In this document: one piece after another, positions 1-7,588 of the stretch | Layout: every line of letters begins with the position of its first letter | How positions within the stretch are numbered: position 1 is the first letter of the stretch | Assembly: GCA_943370385.1 (NCBI GenBank) | Contig: CALRQT020000001.1 | Coordinates: forward strand, 186,001 to 250,000 | Reading direction: 5' to 3' | DNA from: BAIKAL-G1 sp943370385 | GTDB taxonomy: Bacteria; Cyanobacteriota; Cyanobacteriia; PCC-6307; Cyanobiaceae | DNA: 64,000 bases | Program-made: the position numbers and the translations under genes | Notes under the pieces: model-generated | Seen by the model: the letters and a program-made list of their open reading frames with translations, nothing else | Told to the model about the DNA's origin: nothing | Database searches by the model: none

Positions 1-43
1 GAAGAACCTCGGCAATCCGCCGGTGATGGTCCCGTCTAAACAT
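1..43 (-). CDS. Start of a probable AbiEii/AbiGii-type nucleotidyltransferase toxin (truncated by window edge)
   Basis: An ATG on the minus strand at 43-41 opens a frame that stays open to the window edge and gives 14 residues, MFRRDHHRRIAEVL. It overlaps the last 8 bases of the upstream XRE gene (36-43), the usual sign of translational coupling. From memory, AbiEii-type nucleotidyltransferases start with a similar His/Arg-rich helix and are commonly encoded just behind an XRE regulator. That is the basis of the call. Only the first codons are visible, so the catalytic residues cannot be checked. Confidence 0.45.
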   Translation of the reverse strand, partial: MFRRDHHRRIAEVL

Positions 44-542
44 GGATCCCAATAAAGGCTTGCCTAAGGTCTTTGATTAATTGTTGCTCGTGGGGCTCAA
101 TCAGGTCTTGATTCAAATGCCGGTGATGGCGTTCATAGATCCCTGCCGCCTCCTGGGGGGTGAGCACAGTATTGTCATGTACATGCCAAGCAAGCTGCCG
201 TAATGCGGGATAGGCGGCTAAATCGATGAATGCGGGAATCAAGCATGCCGGGATGCTCTCTTCGCTGCTGCTCAGGGGCTTCTCCTTGGCTTCGGACCTG
301 CCGTTTGCCTGAAGTTCAGCAAGGGGGAGTTCCAGGGCGTTGAGCACATTCATCAGGGCCCCCACGGTTACCGATGCTGTGCCCTTTTCGATCCTGTGCA
401 AGGTCACCCGAGAAATGCCGGCCGCCCCTGCTGTCGCTACGGCCGTGAGCCCCAACTCTCTGCGTCGCTCCTTAATCCTGCAGCCGATCACCTGGAGAAG
501 TTCTTGGCCGCCGGTTTGGGGGCTGGGCGCGGCCGCTGGCAT
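36..542 (-). CDS. XRE-family helix-turn-helix regulator (putative antitoxin/autorepressor)
   Basis: A 168-residue protein. Residues about 20-78 form an HTH_3/XRE DNA-binding domain: a basic first helix (RIKERRRELGLT), then AGISRVTLHRIEKGTASVTV as helix 2, turn and recognition helix, then a final helix. The remaining 90 residues are acidic and helical, with no domain I recognise. The gene overlaps by 8 bp the start of a probable nucleotidyltransferase at the window edge, so it is most likely the antitoxin and autoregulator of that pair. A 7-bp inverted repeat just upstream (554-593) could be its operator. It is transcribed divergently from the MNT/HEPN genes. Confidence 0.8.
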   Translation of the reverse strand: MPAAAPSPQTGGQELLQVIGCRIKERRRELGLTAVATAGAAGISRVTLHRIEKGTASVTVGALMNVLNALELPLAELQANGRSEAKEKPLSSSEESIPACLIPAFIDLAAYPALRQLAWHVHDNTVLTPQEAAGIYERHHRHLNQDLIEPHEQQLIKDLRQAFIGIHV

Positions 543-553
543 TGGGCCCTGAC

Positions 554-593
554 TCTCATTTCATCCATTCTAACGTCGATGCTCCTAATGAGA
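554..593. promoter_or_regulatory. Candidate operator: 7-bp inverted repeat in the divergent region
   Basis: TCTCATT at 554-560 and its exact reverse complement AATGAGA at 587-593 lie 12 bp upstream of the XRE gene start, in the 156-bp region shared with the divergent MNT gene. The position suits an autoregulatory operator. The assignment rests only on symmetry and location. Confidence 0.25.
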
Positions 594-698
594 AACAGTT
601 CTTGGGGTTCGGCCCTAGGGATGGCTTCTGGCTCGGGCGTCCTCTTGTGCCAGGCCTCCTGCCCTAGGGCCACCTTCCCTCGTCGCTAGCTTCGGGCC

Positions 699-1076
699 AT
701 GGCGGCTGCTCCCTCCTCCACCCCTATTGAGATCCTGCGCCAGCAGCGCCATGCCGCCTGGCTAGCCGATCTCACCACTCGCCTAGAGCAGTTGGTAGTC
801 AGCTCAGATATCGCAGATCAGGGCCCCTTGGAGATTCTGCTCTTTGGCTCCCGGGCCCGCGGCGATTGGGATGGCCTCTCCGATACGGATCTGCTCGTAG
901 TTGCAGCAGCGAAACAGCAGGCATCCCTCTGGGTCGATCGGTTGCTGGACGCCGGCCTGGGCCAGGACGTGGTGGGCTTCGACCAAACCAGCTGGCAGGC
1001 CCTTGCCGCTTCCCCTTCCCCCTACTGGCGATCAGTCAAATCCCAGGCGATCCCCCTTCTTCACTGGGCACCATGA
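699..1076 (+). CDS. MNT-domain nucleotidyltransferase (antitoxin of MNT/HEPN pair 1)
   Basis: A 125-residue minimal nucleotidyltransferase. The DNA polymerase beta-like active site is visible as GS (50-51), then RARGDWDGLSDTD with the metal-binding aspartates D62 and D64. The stop overlaps the ATG of the HEPN gene in an ATGA arrangement (1073-1076), so the two are translationally coupled. In characterised MNT/HEPN systems the MNT protein neutralises the HEPN ribonuclease, in some cases by adenylylating it. Here that role is inferred from family and pairing. No clear Shine-Dalgarno sequence precedes the ATG. Confidence 0.82.
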   Translation: MAAAPSSTPIEILRQQRHAAWLADLTTRLEQLVVSSDIADQGPLEILLFGSRARGDWDGLSDTDLLVVAAAKQQASLWVDRLLDAGLGQDVVGFDQTSWQALAASPSPYWRSVKSQAIPLLHWAP

Positions 1077-1471
1077 ACGCGCGCCCCCAAGCTTGGCTTG
1101 CCCAAGCTCGTAGCGACTTAGATCTGGCTCACCTGGCCTGCCGCAACGGTTTTCTGGCCCAGGCTTGTTATTTCGCCTCCCAGGCTGCAGAAAAAGCCCT
1201 CAAAAGCGCCCTGCTTGAACTTGGACTGGAGCCCTCCGATACCCATGTGCTCGGAGATCTGCTTCAGCGCCTGCAGGTAGCTGGCCTCGACACCGCTGCC
1301 TTGCAGACCCTGCCCCTGAAGGCCCTCAGCCGCATGGGCATTACGTCGCGTTATCCGATCGATGCCACTCCACCGGCCGAGTTATTTGACCGCATTGAAA
1401 CCGAGCAAGCTATTGCTGTGGCAGCTGCCGTGATCGCTGCCATTGAGGCTTTGGATCGTGAGAGCCCTTAA
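1073..1471 (+). CDS. HEPN-domain protein (toxin of pair 1)
   Basis: 132 residues from the ATG that overlaps the MNT stop. The fold signature is clear: an N-terminal helix WLAQARSDLDLAHLAC, the second helix ACYFASQAAEKALKSALLEL, a His near residue 57 before LGDLLQRL, and the TSRYP motif near the C-terminus that is typical of MNT-linked HEPN proteins. I do not see a canonical R-x4-6-H ribonuclease motif in the last helices, so RNase activity is not assured. A longer open frame extends upstream to 866, but it is antiparallel noise over the MNT gene. Confidence 0.82.
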   Translation: MNARPQAWLAQARSDLDLAHLACRNGFLAQACYFASQAAEKALKSALLELGLEPSDTHVLGDLLQRLQVAGLDTAALQTLPLKALSRMGITSRYPIDATPPAELFDRIETEQAIAVAAAVIAAIEALDRESP

Positions 1472-1492
1472 ATACATGCTGATGGAGGTGTC

Positions 1493-1603
1493 ATGAACGT
1501 GCGTTGGCGCTTTCTTGCCTTGCTCCTGGCCTCAAGTTCCACCAGTCCTGCTCTAGCTCAATCAAACTGTCTCAGCAGCCTGTGGATTCCTTTGGTGCCA
1601 TGA
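1493..1603 (+). CDS. 36-residue signal-peptide-like small protein, coupled to the HEPN gene
   Basis: A short ORF with a strong Shine-Dalgarno GGAGGTG at 1484-1490, two bases before the ATG. The product starts MNVRWRFLALLLASSSTSPA and continues LAQSNC before a short hydrophobic tail: a basic n-region, hydrophobic core and ALA-Q cleavage-like site, so it reads as a complete Sec signal peptide plus a stub of about 14 residues. Its TGA overlaps the ATG of the next HEPN gene (1600-1603), so HEPN translation is probably coupled to it. It may be the remnant of a secreted-protein gene captured as a leader, or a functional small exported peptide. I do not recognise a family. Confidence 0.5.
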   Translation: MNVRWRFLALLLASSSTSPALAQSNCLSSLWIPLVP

Positions 1604-2007
1604 ACCGCTCCGCCGACTGGTTTCATCAAGCCCAGGCCGACCTCCAGCAGGCCAGCTTGAGTGCTGAGTCTGGCTTTCATGAGTGGGCCTGCTTCGCCTG
1701 TCATCAGGCTGTGGAAAAAGCGCTTAAGGCCCTGCATCTCCACTTGGGTCAGCAGGCCTGGGGCCATGGTTTGGGCCGGTCCTATCGCGACCTCCCAGCT
1801 GAAGCCGTCGTGCAACTAGCTGCCGCAGTCCCGGACCTCGAGGACCGTTTGCGCATCCTTGATGCCCTCTACATTCCAACCCGCTATCCCGATAGCCTGC
1901 CGGATGGGGCGCCAACAGACCATTTCGGCCGCCTGCAAAGCGAGGACGCTCTCTGCCATGCCCGTGCGCTCATTGAATCAATCCGTGCTGCGCTGGCCCA
2001 AGCCTGA
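1600..2007 (+). CDS. HEPN-domain protein (toxin of pair 2)
   Basis: 135 residues, starting at the ATG that overlaps the stop of the small signal-peptide-like ORF. It shows the same layout as the first HEPN protein: WFHQAQADLQQASL, CHQAVEKALKALHLHL, and the conserved TRYPD motif near residue 95. An Arg3-x5-His9 pair is present at the N-terminus, but not at the canonical catalytic position. The downstream MNT gene starts inside its 3' end (50-bp overlap). The two HEPN proteins are clearly divergent from each other, so a recent tandem duplication is unlikely. Confidence 0.82.
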   Translation: MNRSADWFHQAQADLQQASLSAESGFHEWACFACHQAVEKALKALHLHLGQQAWGHGLGRSYRDLPAEAVVQLAAAVPDLEDRLRILDALYIPTRYPDSLPDGAPTDHFGRLQSEDALCHARALIESIRAALAQA

Positions 2008-2314
2008 GCAGATTTTGGCGGCGGTGCAGCGATGGGCAGAGGCCCAGCAGGCCCTTAGGCCTGCCTTGACCAAGGTCGGCGTGTTCGGCAGCTACGGCCG
2101 AGGTGATGCGGGGGTGGGCAGTGATCTGGATCTCCTTCTAGTGGATGGTGATGCGACGGGGCCCCAACAGCAGCGCTTGCTGACTTGGCCATTGGAGCGC
2201 TTGCCCCTGAGTTGTGATGCCCTTGTGCTCACACCTACCGAACTTCAGGAATTGCTCGCGAGCGGTTCCCGCATGGCGATCGAATTGCAGCGCGATTTGC
2301 GTTGGTTGGTTTAA
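1958..2314 (+). CDS. MNT-domain nucleotidyltransferase (antitoxin of pair 2)
   Basis: 118 residues from the ATG at 1958, which lies within the last 50 bp of the HEPN gene. The active-site motif is GS (44-45), YGRGDAGVGSDLDLL, with catalytic aspartates D56 and D58. A preceding Lys-Val-Gly-Val-Phe beta strand is typical of the fold. Gene order is HEPN then MNT, the reverse of pair 1. An in-frame extension to 1859 exists but lies wholly over HEPN coding sequence and has no conserved content, so the later ATG is preferred. Confidence 0.82.
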   Translation: MPVRSLNQSVLRWPKPEQILAAVQRWAEAQQALRPALTKVGVFGSYGRGDAGVGSDLDLLLVDGDATGPQQQRLLTWPLERLPLSCDALVLTPTELQELLASGSRMAIELQRDLRWLV

Positions 2315-2340
2315 TCCTGTCTGTTCATCCTGGCCCCAGA

Positions 2341-4182
2341 TCAGCGTCTGGATCCATAGGTGAGCGCCACCTCCCAAGTGCCCGCATCCAGTGGCACGGA
2401 GACCCAGCCCTCTTGATCTCGAGCCTGGTTGGGCCCTGATAAAGGCAGGGGGGTTTCCCAGCTAATCGCCCCAATCCGTCTCTTCTGCACCGTCCAAGCC
2501 GGATAGGCCCACTGCATCACCCGTAACCTCCCTGGCGTAGGCGCTTCCACGCGAATCAGCCGTTGGGTCGGCCCGTGTGCAACCAACTCGGCTGAGCCTG
2601 CTCGAGTTTCTTCGTCTGCTCCCTCCCCCTTGAAGGCCACCCAGGTTTGCTGCGGCCAGGCCGGCACCCAGAAGGTCTGCATCCGGCGCACCCACGAGCT
2701 TTCCGGGATCCCCGCCGGCGAGTAGTCGGGCACACCGGTGAGGGCGATGCGGCCATCGCCCAGGGCCACAAACCGCTTCGACAATTCGCCGGTGGGGGGC
2801 AAGGCGGCCACTCCGTCCGGGCAAGGCACCAGCGGATCACAGGCCAGGAGTCGATTGAGCGAGCGTCGCTCCAGCTCCGAAGGATGGTGGCCCAAGATGT
2901 TTTGCTGAAAACGGCTGAGCGAATCCACCCAAAGCACAGCAGCCAGGGTGATCGCCCCGAGCCAGGCTCCGCGCCGCAGCACCGAGGGGGTTTGATGGGT
3001 TCCTACGGGCAGGGCCCCTGGGGAGCACAGCCAGAGCAGGGCCCCGAACCAGGTGGGCCCCAGCCAACGCCAGGGGAATTGGATCCGCTGCAGGGGCACC
3101 AACAGCTGATAAATCGGCTCGCTGATCGGCAGCATCATCAGGATCCCGAAGCAGGTCAGCAGCAACCCCCAGCGCGCTAGGGGTGCCCCTTCTGGGTTGC
3201 CTGCTGACCCGATGTTGTCGGCCTCTTCCGTGTTGAGATCGCTTGCTCCAGCCCAACCCAGGCCTAGCCAGCCCCAACCGAGCCAGCGCACCAGCACCAG
3301 CACCAGGATTGTGGCGGCCTGGATCCAGAGCAGGTCCGCAATCATGATTTGCCCAGGATGGTGGGCGAATAAAAATTCGTTCTTGTACAGGTAATTGGGG
3401 ATCGGCGGCCGCACCCCACCAACGGCTGCCAGCGCAGGCCCCCAAAAGGGTGCCGTAATGGGGATGGCGATCGCGGGCACCAGGCACCAACGGCGTACGG
3501 CAGCCCAATCCGGCCTTGGTCTGATCAGCACCACCAGCCCCAGCCCCCAGGCCAGCAGGCTCAACTGGGCGCTGTTCCAATTGCTCAGCACGATCCCGGC
3601 CAAGGCCAGACTGGCGATCGCTAGGCCCCAAAACCGCCTGCGTTCCAGCCCCAACCAACCCAGGGCCAGCCACCAGAGCAGGATCTGCCCCATGGCTTCT
3701 GGCCAGGCCCCCCGGATGATCACGTTCACAAAGAGATAGGGCGTCAACCCCGCCAGGGCCACCAAGGCCCACTGCCAGCGACCTGGCCGCAGCCACAGCC
3801 GGGCCAAGCAGGCGGCCCCCAGGTTGTTCAGCACTAGAAGCAGCAGGAGGGCCAGCTCCAGGGCCCGAGCCGCTGGAATCCCCAAGGCGATCGGGATCCC
3901 GGCCATCAGCCGAAACAGGGGCGGATAGAGCTGCAGGGCGGCGCTGCCGGCCCCGGCCCAGTTCAGGTCACTCCAGAGCGGCCATAGCCAGCCGCCCCGA
4001 ATCTGTTGGGCCCAGGCCGCTGCCCAGCCCAGGTGGATCAAGCCATCGGGGGTGTCGATCGGCACCCCCAGCAGGCCGATCGGCAACCAGAGCAGCAGGG
4101 CCAGGCCCAGGGCAAAGCCAATCAGGCCTGTTCCGGATCGGCAGCCAGTTCCCCGCCAAGCTTGTCCCAAGGCCAGCCGCAA
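2341..4182 (-). CDS. Polytopic membrane protein, YfhO/PTPS-related-like (surface glycan region)
   Basis: A 613-residue inner-membrane protein. Hydrophobic segments run from about residue 20 through residue 440, giving about 10-12 membrane helices, followed by a soluble C-terminal domain of about 170 residues that is rich in beta strands and ends in a Gly-Ser-Arg-Arg tail. An early periplasmic loop carries PIDTPDGLIHLGW, an Asp/His pair like those in the large GT-C-like and PTPS-related membrane families. I infer a role in assembling or transferring surface sugars from this layout and from the divergent glycosyltransferase fusion 32 bp away. The exact family is not certain. Confidence 0.6.
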   Translation of the reverse strand: MRLALGQAWRGTGCRSGTGLIGFALGLALLLWLPIGLLGVPIDTPDGLIHLGWAAAWAQQIRGGWLWPLWSDLNWAGAGSAALQLYPPLFRLMAGIPIALGIPAARALELALLLLLVLNNLGAACLARLWLRPGRWQWALVALAGLTPYLFVNVIIRGAWPEAMGQILLWWLALGWLGLERRRFWGLAIASLALAGIVLSNWNSAQLSLLAWGLGLVVLIRPRPDWAAVRRWCLVPAIAIPITAPFWGPALAAVGGVRPPIPNYLYKNEFLFAHHPGQIMIADLLWIQAATILVLVLVRWLGWGWLGLGWAGASDLNTEEADNIGSAGNPEGAPLARWGLLLTCFGILMMLPISEPIYQLLVPLQRIQFPWRWLGPTWFGALLWLCSPGALPVGTHQTPSVLRRGAWLGAITLAAVLWVDSLSRFQQNILGHHPSELERRSLNRLLACDPLVPCPDGVAALPPTGELSKRFVALGDGRIALTGVPDYSPAGIPESSWVRRMQTFWVPAWPQQTWVAFKGEGADEETRAGSAELVAHGPTQRLIRVEAPTPGRLRVMQWAYPAWTVQKRRIGAISWETPLPLSGPNQARDQEGWVSVPLDAGTWEVALTYGSRR

Positions 4183-4214
4183 GGTTCAGGAACAGCTCCT
4201 GCCATTCTGGGGGC

Positions 4215-6662
4215 ATGCGGATGGCCCTCTTCCTCGACAATCGCCGCTTTGTTGCCCTCGGCGCCCTGCCCCGGCCCAGCCTGGGCAATCCCGGCATCGG
4301 TGGCACGGAGTATGAATTCCTGGCCCTGGCCGAACTCCTCCTGGCCGCCGGGCTCGATCTCCAGCTGTTGCTCACCGTTCCCCAGGCGATTGATGGGGTC
4401 GCGGCCGAGGCCGTCACCCTGGTGCCGTCCTTGGGTGAGGGGCTCCAGGCGGCGGTGCAAGCCGGGGCCGACCTGCTGATCTTTCGTCCAGGCTTTGCAA
4501 CGGAGGCCGATTGGCCCGCCCTCGAGCAGTCCCCCATTCCCCTGGTGGCCTGGTTGAGCAACCTCGGCTGCCACGACCAAGGCCGCTATGAGGCCCTCAA
4601 GGCCCTGCGCCGCTGGGTGTTACTCAGTGGTCCCCAGCTCGATTACTTCCGCCACAGCCGCCTGGCCCACCAGGCGGTGGTGATTCCCTATGTCGTGGCC
4701 GTGCCCCCTGGCCGGCGCGGCCCCCGCTCCCCCCAGCAGGCCGCCCAGGCAACCGATCTGGCCTACGTGGGCGCGATCACCCCCTTCAAGGGCTTTGATC
4801 GCCTCGCCAGCCAGTGGGACTGGATCGCCGAGCGCTGCCCTGGAGCCCGGCTGCGCGTGTTTGGCGGCGCCAACCTCTACGGCGGCGGTGATGCCGCTGC
4901 CCAGGTCGGCGCCGGCAATTCGCCCCCGCCCCTCACCCCCTACGAACAGCATTGCCGCCAGATCCTGCAGCGGGGTCACCACAGCGATCGGGTGCTGTTT
5001 GAAGGCAGCCAGGGCTTGGAGCGCTACGACGCCCTAGCCGAGGTGGCCGTGGGGGTGGTCAACCCCAGCGGCGTGGATGAAACCTTCTGCCTCAGCGCGG
5101 CCGAATTCAATGCCTGCGGCATTCCGGTGGTCACGGCCCGCCGCCATGCCCTGATCAGCACCGTGCCCGAAGGCCTAGCCGGCCTGCTGGCGGCTAACGA
5201 CCAAGAGCTGGCCCGCTATTGCGTTGAGCTGCTCCAGGATCCCGATCGGGCTTGGCAATTGGGCACCCAGGGGGAGGCCCATGTCCAACGCAGCTATGGG
5301 CCGGAGGCGGTGCTGCCGGCTTGGCAGCAGCTCTTTGAAGAGGTGGTGCAAGGCAGGCCTGCCGTAGCGCTGGCGCCCCAGAGCCCTTGGTGGCATGAAA
5401 ACCGCTGGTTGCGCCAGCTCTGGGGGGCTGGCTTCGCCGTACCCGGGTGGCCTTCTTGGCCCGTGTTCAAGCAGGGGGTCAAAGCCCTGCTGCAGGGTGG
5501 TTCGGGGGCGATCCAGCCCCGATCAGTCGGCCTACTTACGGGATTCATTGCCCTGCTGGTTTGGGCCCTGGTGGTGTTCGGCAAATACCAAGGCAACCCC
5601 ACCGGCCTGGCCCGCATCGGCGACCAACTGCCCCTCTCCCCCAGGCTCCAGGGCGCCGATCTGTTGGTGATCGCGGGCAAGCGCGGCAACGACGGCCAGC
5701 AATTCCTCAGCCTGGCCCTCGATCCCCTCCAGCAGCTCCCCGGCACCAGCGCCGCCCTCGATAACCCGATCTACCGGGGCAAACGCCTGCTCTATCCCCT
5801 GCTGGCCTGGCTGGTGGGCTTGGGTCAGCCGGCCCTGATCCCTTGGAGCCTGGGCCTGATCAACGTGGTCCTGATCGGCTGCTGCGGGGCCCTGGTGGCT
5901 TGTTGGGCCCAGCTCGAGCAGCGCTCCCCCCAGTGGGGCCTGGCGGTGTTGGCCTTGCCGAGCTACTGGGTCACCCTCAGCCTCGACACCGCCGACCTGC
6001 TCGCCACTACCCTCCTGCTGGCCTCAGCGCTCGCCTTCCGCGCCCAGCGCCCGGGCCCCCTGGTAGCCAGCCTGTCGCTCGCCCTGCTCAGCCGCGAAAC
6101 CGGCCTGCTGGCCTGGGCGTCGTCTGGCCTTACCAGCCTCAGGGAGCGCCGCTGGACCTGGCTGCTCCCCCTGGCCCTGGTGCCCCTGCCCCTACTGGCC
6201 TGGACCGCCAGCCTCAAGGCCCGCTTCCCCGCCACCGCCGATGGCCTGCTGGTGGGCCTCCACTTCACCTGGCCCGGCGTTGGCATCGCCACCAAGACCC
6301 TCCACTTGTTGGGGCTCTCGCCCCTGGCTGGCGGGCCCATGGGCGGCGCCGAACGCCTGTTTGACACCCTCTGTTTCGGCCTCTGGTTGTTGAGCTTGGG
6401 CCTGTTGTTCGCCGTTGCCTTGCGGCCTGGCCTGAACCGTTGGCTGCGCTTCTCGGCGGCCCTGTATCTGCTGCCGGCCCTGTGCACCAGCACCCAGATC
6501 CTGGCCCGTTTCCCGGATTACACCCGGGTGTGGATTGATGTGGCCAGCTTGGCGTTGCTGGGCTGCATCAGCCTCAGGCATAAGGTGGCTCTTCGCATCT
6601 GGGTTGCAACTTCTGCCCTGATCACTATGGCGTACTGGGTTGGGTATTGGCAGGCCCCATGA
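4215..6662 (+). CDS. Fusion protein: GT-B glycosyltransferase domain plus polytopic membrane domain
   Basis: 815 residues. Residues 1 to about 395 form a GT4-type GT-B glycosyltransferase: a glycine-rich acceptor-side loop GIGGTEYE (27-34), and the donor-binding E-x7-E region around 278-305 (NPSGVDETFCLSAAEFNACG). Residues about 437-812 hold roughly nine hydrophobic helices, resembling GT-C or dolichyl-phosphate-mannose-dependent transferases, with an RGKRLLYP loop. One polypeptide thus joins a cytoplasmic transferase to a membrane unit. It overlaps the next glycosyltransferase gene in an ATGA arrangement and is divergent from the 613-residue membrane protein. Confidence 0.7.
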   Translation: MRMALFLDNRRFVALGALPRPSLGNPGIGGTEYEFLALAELLLAAGLDLQLLLTVPQAIDGVAAEAVTLVPSLGEGLQAAVQAGADLLIFRPGFATEADWPALEQSPIPLVAWLSNLGCHDQGRYEALKALRRWVLLSGPQLDYFRHSRLAHQAVVIPYVVAVPPGRRGPRSPQQAAQATDLAYVGAITPFKGFDRLASQWDWIAERCPGARLRVFGGANLYGGGDAAAQVGAGNSPPPLTPYEQHCRQILQRGHHSDRVLFEGSQGLERYDALAEVAVGVVNPSGVDETFCLSAAEFNACGIPVVTARRHALISTVPEGLAGLLAANDQELARYCVELLQDPDRAWQLGTQGEAHVQRSYGPEAVLPAWQQLFEEVVQGRPAVALAPQSPWWHENRWLRQLWGAGFAVPGWPSWPVFKQGVKALLQGGSGAIQPRSVGLLTGFIALLVWALVVFGKYQGNPTGLARIGDQLPLSPRLQGADLLVIAGKRGNDGQQFLSLALDPLQQLPGTSAALDNPIYRGKRLLYPLLAWLVGLGQPALIPWSLGLINVVLIGCCGALVACWAQLEQRSPQWGLAVLALPSYWVTLSLDTADLLATTLLLASALAFRAQRPGPLVASLSLALLSRETGLLAWASSGLTSLRERRWTWLLPLALVPLPLLAWTASLKARFPATADGLLVGLHFTWPGVGIATKTLHLLGLSPLAGGPMGGAERLFDTLCFGLWLLSLGLLFAVALRPGLNRWLRFSAALYLLPALCTSTQILARFPDYTRVWIDVASLALLGCISLRHKVALRIWVATSALITMAYWVGYWQAP

Positions 6663-7588
6663 GCTATTCGGTTCCTGTTTTATTGATCGCTTTCAACCGC
6701 CCGGACCATACCCGCCGGGTTTTGGATGCGCTGCGCCTTCTCCAACCACAAACTTTCTTTGTGTCGGCAGATGGCCCGCGCCAGGACAATCAAAGTGATG
6801 CGACCCGCTGTGAGGCTGTCAGGCGTATGATTGCCGAGCAGATTGATTGGCCTTGTCGGATTCATACACGCTTTAGTCCTATTAACTTGGGCTGTCGGAT
6901 CGGAGTTGAGCAGGCCATTGATTGGTTCTTCACCGAGGTGGAAGAAGGGGTGATTTTGGAGGATGACGTGCTGCCGACCCGAGATTTCTTTTCCTATTGT
7001 GAAGAGTTGCTGGGGCGCTATAGATTTGATCAGCGAGTGGGTTCGATTTCCGGCAACTGTTTTCTGCCGCCAGAAGCAGGTCTCCCTGAAAGCTATTGTT
7101 TCTCGGCCAATCCCCATTCCTGGGGCTGGGCAACCTGGCGGCGTGCTTGGAGTTGTTACGACAAGGACATGCTTGAGTGGGCAGGCTTCCGTGATCAGGG
7201 ATGGCCAGAGTTAATTGTTGGTAAGCAAGCGGCGGCCTATTGGTGCCCATTAATTGATCAAGTGCATCAAGGCATTGTCGATGCTTGGGATCTGATTTGG
7301 CTCTATAGTTGTTGGAAATCTGGGTTGCTTACTTGTATTCCTTCGGTGGAGCTAGTGGAAAATATTGGTTTTGGCATCGAGGCCACCCATACCATCGACG
7401 AAGTGACTCCCTTGAAGCCTGTAGGGGCGTTAGTCCGTCCTTTAATCCATCCCTTGGTGATGCAGCCTCGGCGTGACTTTGATGCTTATCTAATGAACAC
7501 CCATAATGAACGGTCGTGGATTCGTGGGTTGGCTTTAAAGGTCAAAAAAACAAGGCGCTTACTGCGCCATGGATTAGGTCGTGCATAG
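6659..7588 (+). CDS. Family 2-like glycosyltransferase
   Basis: 309 residues from the ATG overlapping the upstream stop (ATGA at 6659-6662); an in-frame ATG at 6647 is less likely. A GT-A fold is visible: the N-terminal strand SVPVLLIAFNRPDHTRRVLD, and the metal-binding acidic motif EEGVILEDDVLP at about residues 97-108, followed by a WGWATWRRAW stretch typical of this bacterial GT2-like group. Base composition turns distinctly AT-rich here compared with the genes before it. The next gene starts 8 bp before its stop, so the three transferase genes form one transcription unit. Confidence 0.8.
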   Translation: MSYSVPVLLIAFNRPDHTRRVLDALRLLQPQTFFVSADGPRQDNQSDATRCEAVRRMIAEQIDWPCRIHTRFSPINLGCRIGVEQAIDWFFTEVEEGVILEDDVLPTRDFFSYCEELLGRYRFDQRVGSISGNCFLPPEAGLPESYCFSANPHSWGWATWRRAWSCYDKDMLEWAGFRDQGWPELIVGKQAAAYWCPLIDQVHQGIVDAWDLIWLYSCWKSGLLTCIPSVELVENIGFGIEATHTIDEVTPLKPVGALVRPLIHPLVMQPRRDFDAYLMNTHNERSWIRGLALKVKKTRRLLRHGLGRA

